Source of the DNA: Chenopodium formosanum
Lineage: Eukaryota; Streptophyta; Magnoliopsida; Caryophyllales; Amaranthaceae
DNA length: 64,000 nucleotides
Assembly: GCA_024500155.1 (NCBI GenBank)
Contig: CM044877.1
Coordinates: 11,413,501-11,477,500 of the forward strand
Direction: 5' to 3'
Part shown: piece by piece, positions 24,150 to 35,404 of the stretch
Numbering within the stretch: the stretch's first letter is position 1
Layout: every line of letters begins with the position of its first letter
Position numbers and translations under genes: made by a program
Notes under the pieces: model-generated
Databases searched by the model: none
What the model was told of the DNA's origin: nothing
What the model saw: only the letters and a program-made list of their open reading frames with translations

Positions 24150-25740
24150 CCACATATTTGCACCTACAAATAGGTGTAACAACAGCACAATTATGAACAT
24201 TAGCTTTTCAGAAAGTAAACATTAGCTTTCTTTTCATCTATTATTCTCGTTCGTTTTTTTATTTTCTCTCACCTTTTTTTTTTTTTTTTTTTTTTAATTT
24301 TTCCCCTTTTTACACTTTTTTGATTGAATTTGTTTCTTACAACATAAAATTAGTTATTAAGTATGATTTTTTGTGTGAATTTCGATTTTGTGCTTTAATT
24401 TCGATTGATTAAGATTTATATGAATCTTTAAATTCACAATTTATACTCTGTTTTTATTCTTCTTTTATTCCTTTTTCCTCTCTTTTTTTTATTCCTATTT
24501 TTCTCGTTTTTTCGATTTAACGATTGAATATGTTCCTTACAATATGAAATTGGTTGTATATTTGATTTTTTGAATTCATATGAATTGATTTTTTTTAGCT
24601 TCGATCAATTTCATCTATGTATGAATTTCAACTGATTTTCTGCATTTTTTTTTATCAATGAACATAATCATGCAAAATATGAACATATGCATAGGTACCC
24701 TTAAATGTGAACATTATCTTTTCATAAAGTGAACATAGGCATAAAACATATGAAATATGCATTTCAGAAAGTAAATATAACAATTCAAAATATGAACGTA
24801 AGCATTGGTTTCCTTAAAGTGAATATAACCATTTAAAAGATAAACATATGCGTAAAAAAATATGAACATATGCATTTAAGAAAGAGAACATATGCATAAA
24901 AAGACTTAATGAGAATATTTATGAACAACTAATATTTACTATGAATATTTACATTATGAACATATAAAATATTATTATGAATATAAGGCATGTAATTATG
25001 AACATAAAAAATTGAAGAAATAAAAAATAATATGATTATGAAACATATGCATCACAAGTATTAATAATATGAAAAAATGCATTCAAAATATGAACATATG
25101 CATTGGTTCATTTTTGAATGCGTATGAACATAAATAAGCATTTCAGAAGGTAAACATATACATAATAAAATATGAACAAATGGATTTAGAAAGTGAATAT
25201 AAGCATTTCAGAAAGTTTACAAAAGGATTCAAAATATGAACATAAGAATTCAAAATATGAACGTATGCATTTCGGATTGTGAACATAAGGCATCTGTTTG
25301 ATTTCACTAATTTTTTTTTTTTTTTTTTTTTACAATTCCAATAAATAATTTCGAACATTAGAGTATCGAACAATATTCAAACAAAATTAAGTGATAATCA
25401 TATAAATTCAAACAAAAATAAGTGAAATTTACATAAAATTGCATTCTTTTTTTTTTTTTTTAAGAAGGATCCCGTTGATTTTACATCTCTTTTCTAATGT
25501 CCATTGATGTTTTTGCAGTTTTTTAGTGAGAGAAAATAAAATAGAGGAGAGAGAAAATCATAAGAAGAAGAATAGCAATTTCTAAGTTTGGAAGTGACGT
25601 TACACTGGGTGTGGGTGGTTGTATTGTAGTTACCGTGTTTTGAAGTTAGTGTTAGGGCTTTTTTTGGCTTCTGGGCCTTATTTTATTTATGGGTCGCTGT
25701 TACACCTATCTAAGGTGCATAAGGGTGCACCTTAGACTAA
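24150..25740. other. Candidate element with weak inverted ends around a repeat-rich core
   Basis: TGCACCTACAAATAGGTGTA near 24160 and the inverse of TTACACCTATCTAAGGTGCA near 25700 share a TGCACCT...ATAGGTGTAACA pattern. This suggests the inverted ends of a ~1.6-kb element. No target duplication was found and there is no ORF. Long T-runs occur at 24273-24295, 25312-25331 and 25447-25461. Confidence 0.35.
24660..25290. repeat. Degenerate tandem/interspersed AACATATGCAT array
   Basis: More than a dozen imperfect copies of ATGAACATATGCAT alternate with TTTCAGAAAGTGAACATA-like units, irregularly spaced at about 15-40 bp. It is a low-order satellite-like stretch with frequent NsiI-type ATGCAT palindromes. 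Confidence 0.75.
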
Positions 25741-25983
25741 TTACCTATAGTCTATAGATGAAGAATTTGTTGTATGGCCTCTTGGATATGTCGGCAAGAA
25801 ATAGCCCAATACAATTGAATTGCCAAAAATTGGTTGAACACATGATCCAAGAAAGATTCGACGGCGTCTCAATTTCTATGTTTCTCTTAGGATGAGTTAA
25901 TGTAAAGTTGTGTTTGTCTTTTTGTACAGGTTGTTAACATAGATCCTCACTAGATTAACTCATGTGCGATGCACGGATATAAT

Positions 25984-26448
25984 CAGGGGCGGAATTAAGG
26001 TGGGGTTGGGGTAGGTCATGGTCACCCCCTTGATTTCATATAAAATTAAATTTCATACTATGAAAGCATATGTGGTGGGTACTCAGTTGGTTGAGCGTAC
26101 ATATATGCTTCAACTTATACTTGATTCAAGTCAGTTGTTAAAGTCTTCTAGCTGACATTTTTTTGGTTCTTTTTTATTTTTATTTTTTTTATTATTATTT
26201 GTAACTTTCATTTGTTAAATCTTTGTTGCCGACATTTTTTTGATTCATTTTTTTTAAAAAAAAAACTTTTATTTGTCAATTTTTTTGCTATTACTTTAAC
26301 ATTTTCATATATATATTAGAAGAGGGTTAAAATCTTATGTTTTATTCATTGTTCAATAAGAATTAGAAAATGCATTGAGTTATAATAAACATATACTTCG
26401 AATTTGATATTTGCCCCCCCTAAAGAAAATTTTCTGGTTCCGCCACTG
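25984..26448. mobile_element. Non-autonomous hAT element, 465 bp, with 8-bp target duplication
   Basis: CAGGGGCGGAATTA starts the element and GGTTCCGCCACTG ends it (inverted CAGTGGCGGAACC). GATATAAT stands at 25976-25983 and again at 26449-26456, a perfect 8-bp hAT-type duplication. There is no ORF. The interior contains a tRNA-like box pair. Confidence 0.9.
26072..26135 (+). other. tRNA-like A/B box pair inside the hAT element
   Basis: GGGTACTCAGTTGGTTGAGCG is a good pol III A-box/D-arm match. TTGATTCAAGTC about 30 bp later resembles a B box. A SINE swallowed by or fused with the hAT element is the likeliest source. It is too short and diverged to be a tRNA gene. Confidence 0.5.
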
Positions 26449-26889
26449 GATATAATAAAAGAATTTATAATTGTGTAAATTTCAAAGACATATCAATCAA
26501 AATATGTAAAATCTTTGTATTACATACGATATTATTAACATAAACCAAACTATAAAAATAAAAATAATGTAAACAAAAGAAAATTCATGTCTACAATAAA
26601 ATTTTGCAAACTTTGTAATTAGATGGAGTAATCACATATATAAAAGGTTGATATTTGTTTTCTTTAAGATTTTTAAAAGGTTTTAAAAAGAAAAAGTATT
26701 GAAAACTAAAAAGTTTAATGTATTAAACTACTTTGCAATCCGTATTTAGATTTTTTTTTTTAAAAAATATGAGAGGTAAAAAAAAGTTTTGGTGGGAAAA
26801 AAATGAAAAATAAGCTAACACGTGTACAATTTGAAAAAAAAACAATGATGTTTGCGGTTGTTACTTTAGTAATATTTATAGACTTAATA

Positions 26890-28830
26890 GGAAGCAACTA
26901 CTATAATTCTAATATGGATGATTTACTTCTAATAATCCCAACTAAGTTTTATTATTTAATAATCTTAATTATAGGATCAATTTTCCTTCAATGGTCCCAA
27001 TCGGTTCACACCAATTCAACGATATGTTATAACATACTACCATGACACATATCAATATGTGATTGGTCCAAAAATTTTTTATTTTTAAAAAAAACATTAA
27101 AATAAAAACACAAAATTCCCAGACACCTTCAACCACCGCAAAACCCTACCCCCACCTATAAACATGCTTTGGCTGGCCATCCCCCTTAACCACCAAAATC
27201 GACTAACCGACCTTCTTCCACCCCATCTAACCTATCCCTAACCTCGAAAACCATCCAAACAGCCACCCCCAACCCCAAAAAACCACCAACCACAATGATG
27301 AGTTTCTGCACCGTTTTTCGGGATGAAGAGCGAGGGTGGTAATGAGAGGGAAAATTGAGGGCATTGCCCGAGAAAAGTAGGTTAGCCCCGCCCGTTGCTG
27401 AAATCTATGGCGTAAACGATCACGTTGAATTGTCGTTGTTGCGGTGATTCTTCGTTGTGCGTCGACGGTGTTTGGGGTCGGGGTGGCTAGTTTAAGAGGT
27501 CAAGGTAGGTTCGATGTGGAGGTAGAGGACCGGCCGACCGGTTTCGATGGATAAGGGAGGTGGCCGACCGGTTTTCGACGAACTTAAAGGGGTGGGGTTA
27601 GGATTCCGGTGAGGTTGGGGGTAGAGCTGTCAATTCGGATAAACGGGTTGGGTTTGTGTCAGATAAGAGTTGAGCGGGTAAACTCGGGTTGGGTTAATTC
27701 GGGTTAATGATGTAGCCTATGCGAGTCGGGTTCGGGTTGGGTCGTGCTTGAGTCGGGTCATACATCTTATCGAGTTTACGTCAGGTTACATTCGGGTTAG
27801 GTGAATAATATGTCGGGTTTAATTCGGGTTTTCACGGGTTAGGGTAATTCTATATACTATATTTAACTCTTAAATTTGGGGATGATGCTTCTTTCTTTTG
27901 CTGGAGTGGACTGATTTGGTCTACCTGGACAAAACGCTTTGATCAATAATAATAAGGTGGTCTAAATTGACTTTAAGGTGATTTGAAATTAGGCCAGAAA
28001 CAATTTGGGTTGAATTTAGGTTAGGTCAATAACAAGCTAAGTCGTGTTGATTTTGGGTCGGGTAAGTAACAGATCGACTTAAATTTTGGGTCGGGTTAGT
28101 AATAGATCGTGTAAAATTTGGGTCGGGTCAATTATAATTCGGGATGAAATTTGGGTCATGTCAATAACAAGTCGGGTTGAATTCGGGTCGGATTTGTAAC
28201 AGGTTGGGTTGAATTTCGAGTTGGGTTACTAACATGTTGGGTTAAATTCGAGCCGGGTTAGGAACAAGTTGAGTTGAATTTAGGTCGGGTTAGTAACAAG
28301 TCAGGTTAAATTCGGGTTTTGACGGGTTAAAATGGGTTTAGGTCAATTTCGGTTCAAGTCGGGTTCGGTTTAGGACAATAATTTACGGGTTACTTTTGGA
28401 TTGGGTCATCTCCAGGTCGGTTCATGTTCGAGTTCGGGTCTCAATACTCAGGTCTTGGGTTGACTTCAGATCAGGTTCGGGTCACCATTTTTTTCGGGTT
28501 CAAACGGGTCAGTTAATAATCGGGTTCGAGTCGGTATTTCGGGTCGGGTCAGCTTTTGACAGCTCTAGTTGGGGTGGGAAAAGGGTGGCTAGAATTTGGT
28601 TTTCCTCACTTTTTTTTTTATTTTATATGTTTTTTTTTTAATTTCAAATTTTGGACCATTCACGTGTTGACACGTGGCTATTTTAAAAAAAAATCTTTCA
28701 GCTAGTCACTGATTATTGGGACCATTAGAGGCAAATTAACCCCATAGTTAGGATTGTTAGATGATAAACCTTAGTTGGAATCATTATAAGTAAATCACCC
28801 ATAGTTGGGATTATTAAAGTGTATTTTTCC
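26890..28830. mobile_element. Mutator-like element with ~200-bp inverted ends
   Basis: The left arm (GATGATTTACTTCTAATAAT, CCCAACTAAG, AATGGTCCCAAT) is repeated inverted in the right arm at 28590-28830 with scattered mismatches. The flanks GACTTAATA and TTCATAATA agree at 6 of 9 positions, a decayed 9-bp duplication. The interior is first C-rich (27110-27300) and then G-rich, without a transposase. A hAT element (27622-28567) inserted inside it. The exact outer limits are uncertain by a few bases. Confidence 0.75.
27622..28567 (+). mobile_element. hAT element with GGGTT/CGGGTTGGGTT motif array, 946 bp
   Basis: The ends TAGAGCTGTCAA and TTGACAGCTCTA are inverted. Flanks GTTGGGGG (27614-27621) and GTTGGGGT (28568-28575) match 7 of 8. 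The interior consists largely of dozens of irregular GGGTT, CGGGTTGGGTT, TCGGGTCGGGT and GGTTCGGGT copies on the plus strand, interrupted by an AT-rich gap around 27845-27965. No ORF of note. Nested within the Mutator-like element. Confidence 0.85.
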
Positions 28831-29374
28831 TTCATAATAACATGTATTTCTAATTTATTTATTTTTTTCAAATTTTTTTTTTCTATTTATATAATATACT
28901 TTTGACCCTCCATTTCTATTTGCTTAACCCGTAATATTTGGCACAATATTTAAGGAATGGGGAGAGAAATTGTATTTGATGAACATCGTTCACCTTATTA
29001 CCCTACAAAAATTGTCCTTATATGCAGTGTATGAGGGTAGTTTAGAGAATTTGTCTACTAAAGCTTACCATGTATAGTATAGGTCAAGTAATACAATATT
29101 TCCATTTTAGGAATGTTAGTCAATTATATAAAAGCAGAGGAAGTACAATAAGCTATTCATAATCTATGCAATCTTCCAAATAGTATGTTTTAGATAGGTT
29201 CATCTGTACGATGTATGTACATATTTCAAAATTAAAATTATGAATTTCTTTATGATAATAATATATGGTTAATTCTCTATAAATAATTACAAAAAAAAAT
29301 TACTAAATTTAGGGGAGAAAGATTGCATTACCTTCAAATTACTTCAAGTTAGGCGGGAGATCTTTTATTTAGGA
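28831..29374. other. Intergenic AT-rich spacer
   Basis: No gene or clear element termini recognised. Confidence 0.4.
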
Positions 29375-29911
29375 AGTAGTGTAAGACCCGTGCCATGCAC
29401 GGATAAAATTGAATTATTATTATTATGATTAATAATGGTCATAATATAAGACAACCTTTTAATAATCGGTATTGTTAATATATTTTTTTTTACGGAGAAT
29501 TAGAAGTTAATTTAGTAAATGTTTAGCCATTTTTTATAATTATATACATTAATACATATATAAACTAATGAGTCTAAAGATATCGTCTCAAGATTGTTCT
29601 TTTATATTGAGGTTTTTTTTTTTTTTTTTTATTTTTTAAATATCATCCAACATTTCTATAGTTAAACTTTTAGATCCATATATAAGATCGTGGTGGGTAC
29701 ATATATTTTATTTATAAGGACAAAATAATTTAACAATAATGTTTTATAAGTGAATAATAATTTGCACGGACCTAAATCTAACCATTTCTTAAATTTTTTA
29801 CCATTAAATAAGACGTTTAATTGTTACTTGTCGTATAATACACATAATATATAGTATTGTCTATTGTGGAATATATGCATTATCTTAAAATATTATTTTT
29901 ATTACTATTGA

Positions 29912-30108
29912 TCAGCAGTAAGAATTTTTATTACAAATTCTTCCGTTTTGTATAATGTGTTTTCCGGCTTTCGGTGAACGATGTGAACTTTCATTTCTAC
30001 CAAACCATAGGCTAGAATCTACGTTGCTTATCCTGGTGTTATTAGAGGAAGATGCTAGTTCACTCGGAGCACCCAATTGACAATGACCCACAAATGATCG
30101 TTCATAAT
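29912..30108 (-). other. Unrecognised ORF fragment cut by a hAT insertion
   Basis: The minus frame reads FVGHCQLGAPSELASSSNNT, then RISNVDSSLWFGRNESSHRS, to a stop at 29912. The upstream side is interrupted by the hAT element at 30109. Serine/asparagine-rich with no domain I recognise. It may be a captured gene exon of the surrounding putative Helitron or chance. Confidence 0.25.
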
Positions 30109-31445
30109 TAGTGCTGTCAAATTTCAAATCGAAACCGTTTAACTGTCTGAAACCGACCGACCTAAATGAGAACCGAACCGATTTAAAACCGATTTTTTTC
30201 TAACCGAAAACCGACCCAAACCGTATTTTAGTAAACCCGAAACCGAATCGACCCAAATAATGTTAAACCGTATAAGAACCAAACCCGTTAACAAACCGAA
30301 CCGAATATAAACCGAACTAAAAGAAAACCGAACCGAAAAAGAACCGAACCGTATCTAACCCGAAACCGGTTCCAACCCGAAACCGTTTAAACCGGCAAAA
30401 AAACCGCTTACACCGAACCGTTAGCAAACTACTACCCGTTTGCACCGAACCATTTAAAAACCGAACTGATTGTAAACCGAACTGGTTATAAACCGAACCG
30501 TTTATGAGCCAAACCGCTTCTAAATCGAACCGTTTACAAACTTTTTTATATAATTAAATGGATTTTTTTTTTTTTTTGACGGGGATATAATTAAATGGAT
30601 TAAATATTAGAAATCTTAGATTATTTTTTTTAAAATAGCTAGGCAAATCATTCATTAAGGTCTTAAGGATAATCAGTGTTCACAAACAAGAGCAAAACAA
30701 GCAGGCTCAGGCCCTGCCTCAAGCTATTAGCAACACTACTGCCTCTAGTCATGTATACATTTGAGGTGATGAAACCAAATGAACAAAAAGCTTGTAATAT
30801 TAAGTACCAAGGCTTGGCTGAAGGCGTAATAAATAAAATTAATTCACAGAGACTATTAAGCATATGATTACATTGATTCTGTGAGTAATAATGAAATAAA
30901 GATGGGAGTGTGCTAGTGACATGAATATACTATTAGGCTATGTTTTAATTTAGATTCAACTATAATTTAGTAAACTTGAAATGGAACCGATATGAATAAC
31001 GTTAAAGTGGTTAAACAACCGAAGAACCGAACCAGTTATAAACTGAACCGAAAAGAACCAAACCAGTTAAAACTGAACCGAAAAAGAACCGAACCAGTTA
31101 AAACTGAACCGAAAAAGAACCGTACCAGTTTATACTGAACCAAAAAAGAACCGAACTGTTTCTAACCCGAAACTGTTTGAACCGGGATAAAAATCGTTTA
31201 CACCGCACCGTTAACAAACCGCAACCCGTCTGCACCGAACCGTTTACTATCCGGACTGTTTACAACCCGAACCGAATTAAAAACGCTTAAGAATAAACCG
31301 AAACCAAATCGAACCGATAACTATTTAAACCGAACCAAAACCGACCCGTGAGACAATTAAACCGATTCCAAACCGACCCGATTAAATACCGAACCGATTT
31401 CAAACCGAACCAAAACCGAACTGTCAAACCGTTTTGACAGTGCTA
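30109..31445 (-). mobile_element. hAT element with AACCGAACCG motif array, 1.34 kb, perfect 8-bp duplication
   Basis: Starts TAGTGCTGTCAAA and ends TTTTGACAGTGCTA, inverted. TTCATAAT flanks both sides exactly (30101-30108 and 31446-31453). Two blocks (30125-30540 and 30985-31435) are dense in AACCGAACCG, AAACCGAACC and ACCGACCC. Between them is a ~440-bp non-repetitive segment. The strand is given so that the motif reads CGGTTCGGTT, parallel to the element at 27622. Confidence 0.9.
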
Positions 31446-33216
31446 TTCATAATCATTTGAAGTGTAAAATTGAGATTTTTTAAGTTTATTTACACTATGT
31501 CATAGTGCTTGTACTATAAGCCATTTTAAAGGGCAGCTAAATTACAACAAAAATGAAAAAATTGTCACTAATTTGAAGTCATAGAAGCAAAAACTTACAA
31601 TTTGATATGTCACTGAGTAGTATTCTTAGTTGATTATCTGACCTTTGTGAATGATATGATAGTCGTTGTTGCTTTTCCTTCAAAATTCGATATCTATTTA
31701 ACCTTGCATTTTTTTTATCGTATTGATCCATATCTTTGATATGAGTTAAAATGATATCATCTAACTATACATGTATATATAAAAAAAAAATTGAGAAATA
31801 TATATGTAACTAATGTATATTTAGATTATCAATCAGACAACCTTTTTGTGCAGTGTGATTTTATTAATAAAATTAATATTTCATAGTAAGTGAATATATT
31901 TTTATTTTGATGGCAGTAAGGGAATATATATATAATACAAATAAAACTATATCTAGATAGTATTGTGGAGTTGCTTAAAAAAAAATAGTATTGTGGAGTA
32001 TAAAAACTATATTAGAATATTTAAGATTTTATATTGCTTTTTAACATTATTTCTATTTTAATAATGATATGGTTGATACTTGATACATATACTATAAATA
32101 TATATTTATATATTAGTTAAATAATAATAATGAATCACTCAATTGTTTTAATCAAGATTATGAGTCACTTCTTTCCAAAGAAAAAAAAATGGATTATGGG
32201 TCACTTTTTAAAAAATAAGTACTAACGGAGATTTATGGGCATATGTTAGATAATCATTATTTGAATTTATGGGTACATTTTAGATCATCCTGTCTTTGAT
32301 TCATCTTTAGTAATTGAAAATCTTTAATAATTGAAAAGGTTTGGCATAATTTTGTTGGTGATGTGGCTGGTGCTTAGAATTATATTACAGAGTACCTTAA
32401 TTCTTTATTATTCAACTTTCACGGTTTGTTATGGCTTATTATGTACAAATCAAAAATTACAAATGTGTGATATTTGTTATAAGTGGCGTTTCAATGTGTA
32501 GTATTTAAATATCATGTTTTCAACTTTTCATAATTAATTTTTATACGTAATTAAGGTGGTACTTAGTTATATATGTAAGTTAATTATTATTATTATATAA
32601 AATATAAGTGAGTAAGACAAATAGAAATGGACGGAGCAAGAAATTTTAGTGCATTAAAGAGCTTATTCTATAAACCTAAAGATATATTCTCTTATTAATA
32701 TCTTTAACATAAATAAAGATAAATATATTATTCTCCTAATAGGATCAATACAGAAAATATATCACATATATTTTCCAATATTGATGATATCATATATTTT
32801 AACAATATCATAATTATTGAAGGTGTCTAGCAAAATAGCTCACATTATATTGTTCTAAAAATAAAATTAGAAAAGAACATATTATTAATCTCAGAGTAAC
32901 AACTTAAGCATACAACAAAGACTCAAGAAAACTCAGTTGATGTAAATTGGTCATCTGCATTCATGTCATTAACATCTTTAAAAACACCTTTTTTGATTCG
33001 GCGTGGCACCACTAGTTGAACAATTGTCATCCGAGTGCTCGTTGCATATGGTGCTAGAAATCTGTAATTTTAATGTATGTATTAGTGATATTAAAAAAAT
33101 TGCTAAAAATATAAAATAATATTTATATTTAAGATGACTATGGAGTGAAAAAAAACCTAATAATATTAATACCTGGCCATCCTTATTGCAATCATTGCCA
33201 ATATGTGCAAAAGCTA

Positions 33217-33269
<53 letters not shown>
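33217..33269. repeat. (AAT)n microsatellite
   Basis: About 17 uninterrupted AAT units within the RPA-like pseudogene tail region. Confidence 0.95.
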
Positions 33270-33271
<2 letters not shown>

Positions 33272-33779
33272 CGAATATTAATTATTAATCATCATAAACC
33301 TTAATTCGAAACTAAGTAACAACCTTATAAGCATTGTCCGACTCCTCAAATCTATAAATATAACTAAAGTAACAACCGCTGACATCATCCCCTATTTAAA
33401 TTGTACAGATGTCAAGTTGTGGTAAAAAAATTAAAATTACCCGCCTAAATCAATTGCTGACATCATATTCTTATTTTTATTTTTCTTATTTTTTAAACCT
33501 TTTTATTTTTTACCTTGAATTATTAAATTATAATACAGAGTTTTTTTTTTTTTTTTTTTTTTTGAAGATAATAATTATAATATATATATATATATGTTAT
33601 TTCTATTTTTTATTTTTTGACATTATTATGGATTTATAAAAAAACTATCTCGATCCCAAATATAATTTCTCTCGGTTTAAGAGTACTCCGTATTGTATAA
33701 TTTTGTTTATGGTTATGTTTGTATATTTTTTTTCTCATATGAGGTACATATATAAAATTTATATATTTTAAAGAAATTA

Positions 33780-33856
33780 ATTATGTCATGCATCGCACGG
33801 GGCTAATTTAATTTAGAACTATAGATCACCGTGCATAGCACGGGATCTAACCTAGT
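33780..33856 (+). mobile_element. Two successive Helitron 3' termini
   Basis: GCATCGCACGGGGCTAAT followed by T ends at 33807. About 50 bp on, CCGTGC-ATA-GCACGG, a short spacer and CTAGT ends at 33856. Both fit the hairpin plus CTRRT design of plus-strand Helitron 3' ends. The second abuts the RPA-like coding DNA, so it marks the edge of an insertion into it. The matching 5' end was not located. Confidence 0.6.
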
Positions 33857-35404
33857 GATTTTATTAAGTTTTTATCTTCGGACATCTTCATAACTGTGAA
33901 TAATGGACAATATTGTCGAATATTATACTCGTAAACTTTTATCTTAAACAAACATTCCTTTCTAAGAGTTCATTCAAATCCTTAGGAATCAAATCCATAT
34001 TATCTCCATCCTGCATCATTCTAAATTCATGATATCAAAATTGGCATTATTAATCACAAATTTAATTCAATTTACTAAAAAATTAAAATATTTACCATAC
34101 CTTTGTTTGTTTTTCTCGTAGGTATAAAGCAGATTTACCTAGAAGATGCACCAATTCACGATCAAAACAACAAATGAAGCACTTCCAGAATCACCGACTA
34201 CCCTAATCTGGACTTTGAATCTTGGAACAGGTTCAACATAAGTATTGCACTTTTCACACAAAAACTTTGTTAACCCTTCAACATTTATCTCCTTAACCTT
34301 CTTAAAATGTTTTTTACAGGCAAGGTAGAACCATCCATTTTCAGTTTCAATGAAGTCAATTGTAGCTAATGTGACACAAACACACACCTACAAATATAAA
34401 TAAATAAATAATATTTATAAAACATTATTTATAATAATAAAATTTAGTCATATAAATCATCATAATTGTAAAATAAAATAGTAGTAGTAAGCACTTAGCT
34501 AGCCTCTTGTGTATAACGGATCTCATCAATTGTTTTTCTTTCAAATTTGTTTAAAAAGTCGCTCTCATTTTTTTGTGAGATATAACTACTTATGTCAGTC
34601 ACCAATTCCGAAGAAGTCTTTCCACCCTTATCAAATCTGCAAAATTAATGTAACAATCAATATACATTTTGTTGTATAAGTAATCAATATATATATTTTG
34701 GGGGATATTACTCTTTCAAGAATAGTATGCATATCTAAAAAAAAAAAATCATGTACCTATTCTAAAACTCATTCAGCTCATGAATATCATAATTTAAATA
34801 GAGTTTAGTCGCAAATAGGGAACTTGATAGCATGGTAGTACTTGTTATTAAATAAAATTTAATAAACATGAATGTAACAGATAGTACTAATAATATTGAT
34901 GTCAAAACCAAAACCCGCAACTTTACATACCTTGCCAAGTCTTGATTTTACAAACCGTAATAAGATGATAAATTGACGGCATGGATGCTCAGATAAATAA
35001 TCTTGTAATTGATCAGCATATCGTTCCATAAAGTGCATCTTAAAACATTATTTCTGAATTTAATAAATAGAAATATCATTAATTTAATATTTACTATACC
35101 TTTTCATCCAATAGCACCATCTCAATAGAATAGATATCAGCAGAATTGGAGAATGATAGTGCCCATAAACGAATGACTCTAACTCGCAAGGTTACATTCT
35201 CAGTAGTAGGACTTATGTCCTTGATGAATACTAAATTTTCAGCCATGAATAAATGAAAATTATGGTTAAATAATATAATAATAATGGTTGAGCAGTATAA
35301 TAAGAATTAAAACCCAAATCAATTGTGATCAATGATTATATATGGTTTATACATAGGGAATAGATCTTATGTAAATATGTAAAATTAAAATTTTTTACTC
35401 GTAT

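Larger units (their letters stand above)
32930..35246 (-). pseudogene. RPA70-like (replication protein A large subunit) pseudogene, Helitron-type
   Basis: Minus strand. Exon A 35246-35100 (MAENLVFIKDISPTTENVTL..., like the first OB-fold start of RPA70). Exon B 35038-34931 (ADQLQDYLSEHPCRQFIILL, like the second OB fold, so the first fold is largely missing). A further exon 34636 to about 34506 (LNKFERKTIDEIRYTQE). Exon from 34387 to about 34140 with a zinc-finger/OB-C core (WFYLACKKHFKKV, FLCEKCNTYVEPVPRFKVQ, SGSASFV). Defects: one T seems lost after SGSASFVV, where FDRELVHLLG should follow. A second loss lies near 33930. A GC appears where the donor after TQE should be GT. One expected zinc-finger cysteine is H. 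The possible tail (about 32930-33170) is separated by a Helitron end. The intact protein would bind single-stranded DNA. Confidence 0.8.

Noticed and set aside
24660..25290. CRISPR-like direct repeats
   Set aside because: Repeats are imperfect, spacers are irregular and repeat-like, and the DNA is plant nuclear.
27620..28570. Telomere-like GGGTT repeats considered as an interstitial telomere
   Set aside because: The plant telomere unit TTTAGGG is absent; the motif is irregular and bounded by hAT termini and an 8-bp duplication.
28396..28641. 81-residue ORF rich in V, R, S and G
   Set aside because: It is a reading of the CGGGTT motif array of the hAT element.
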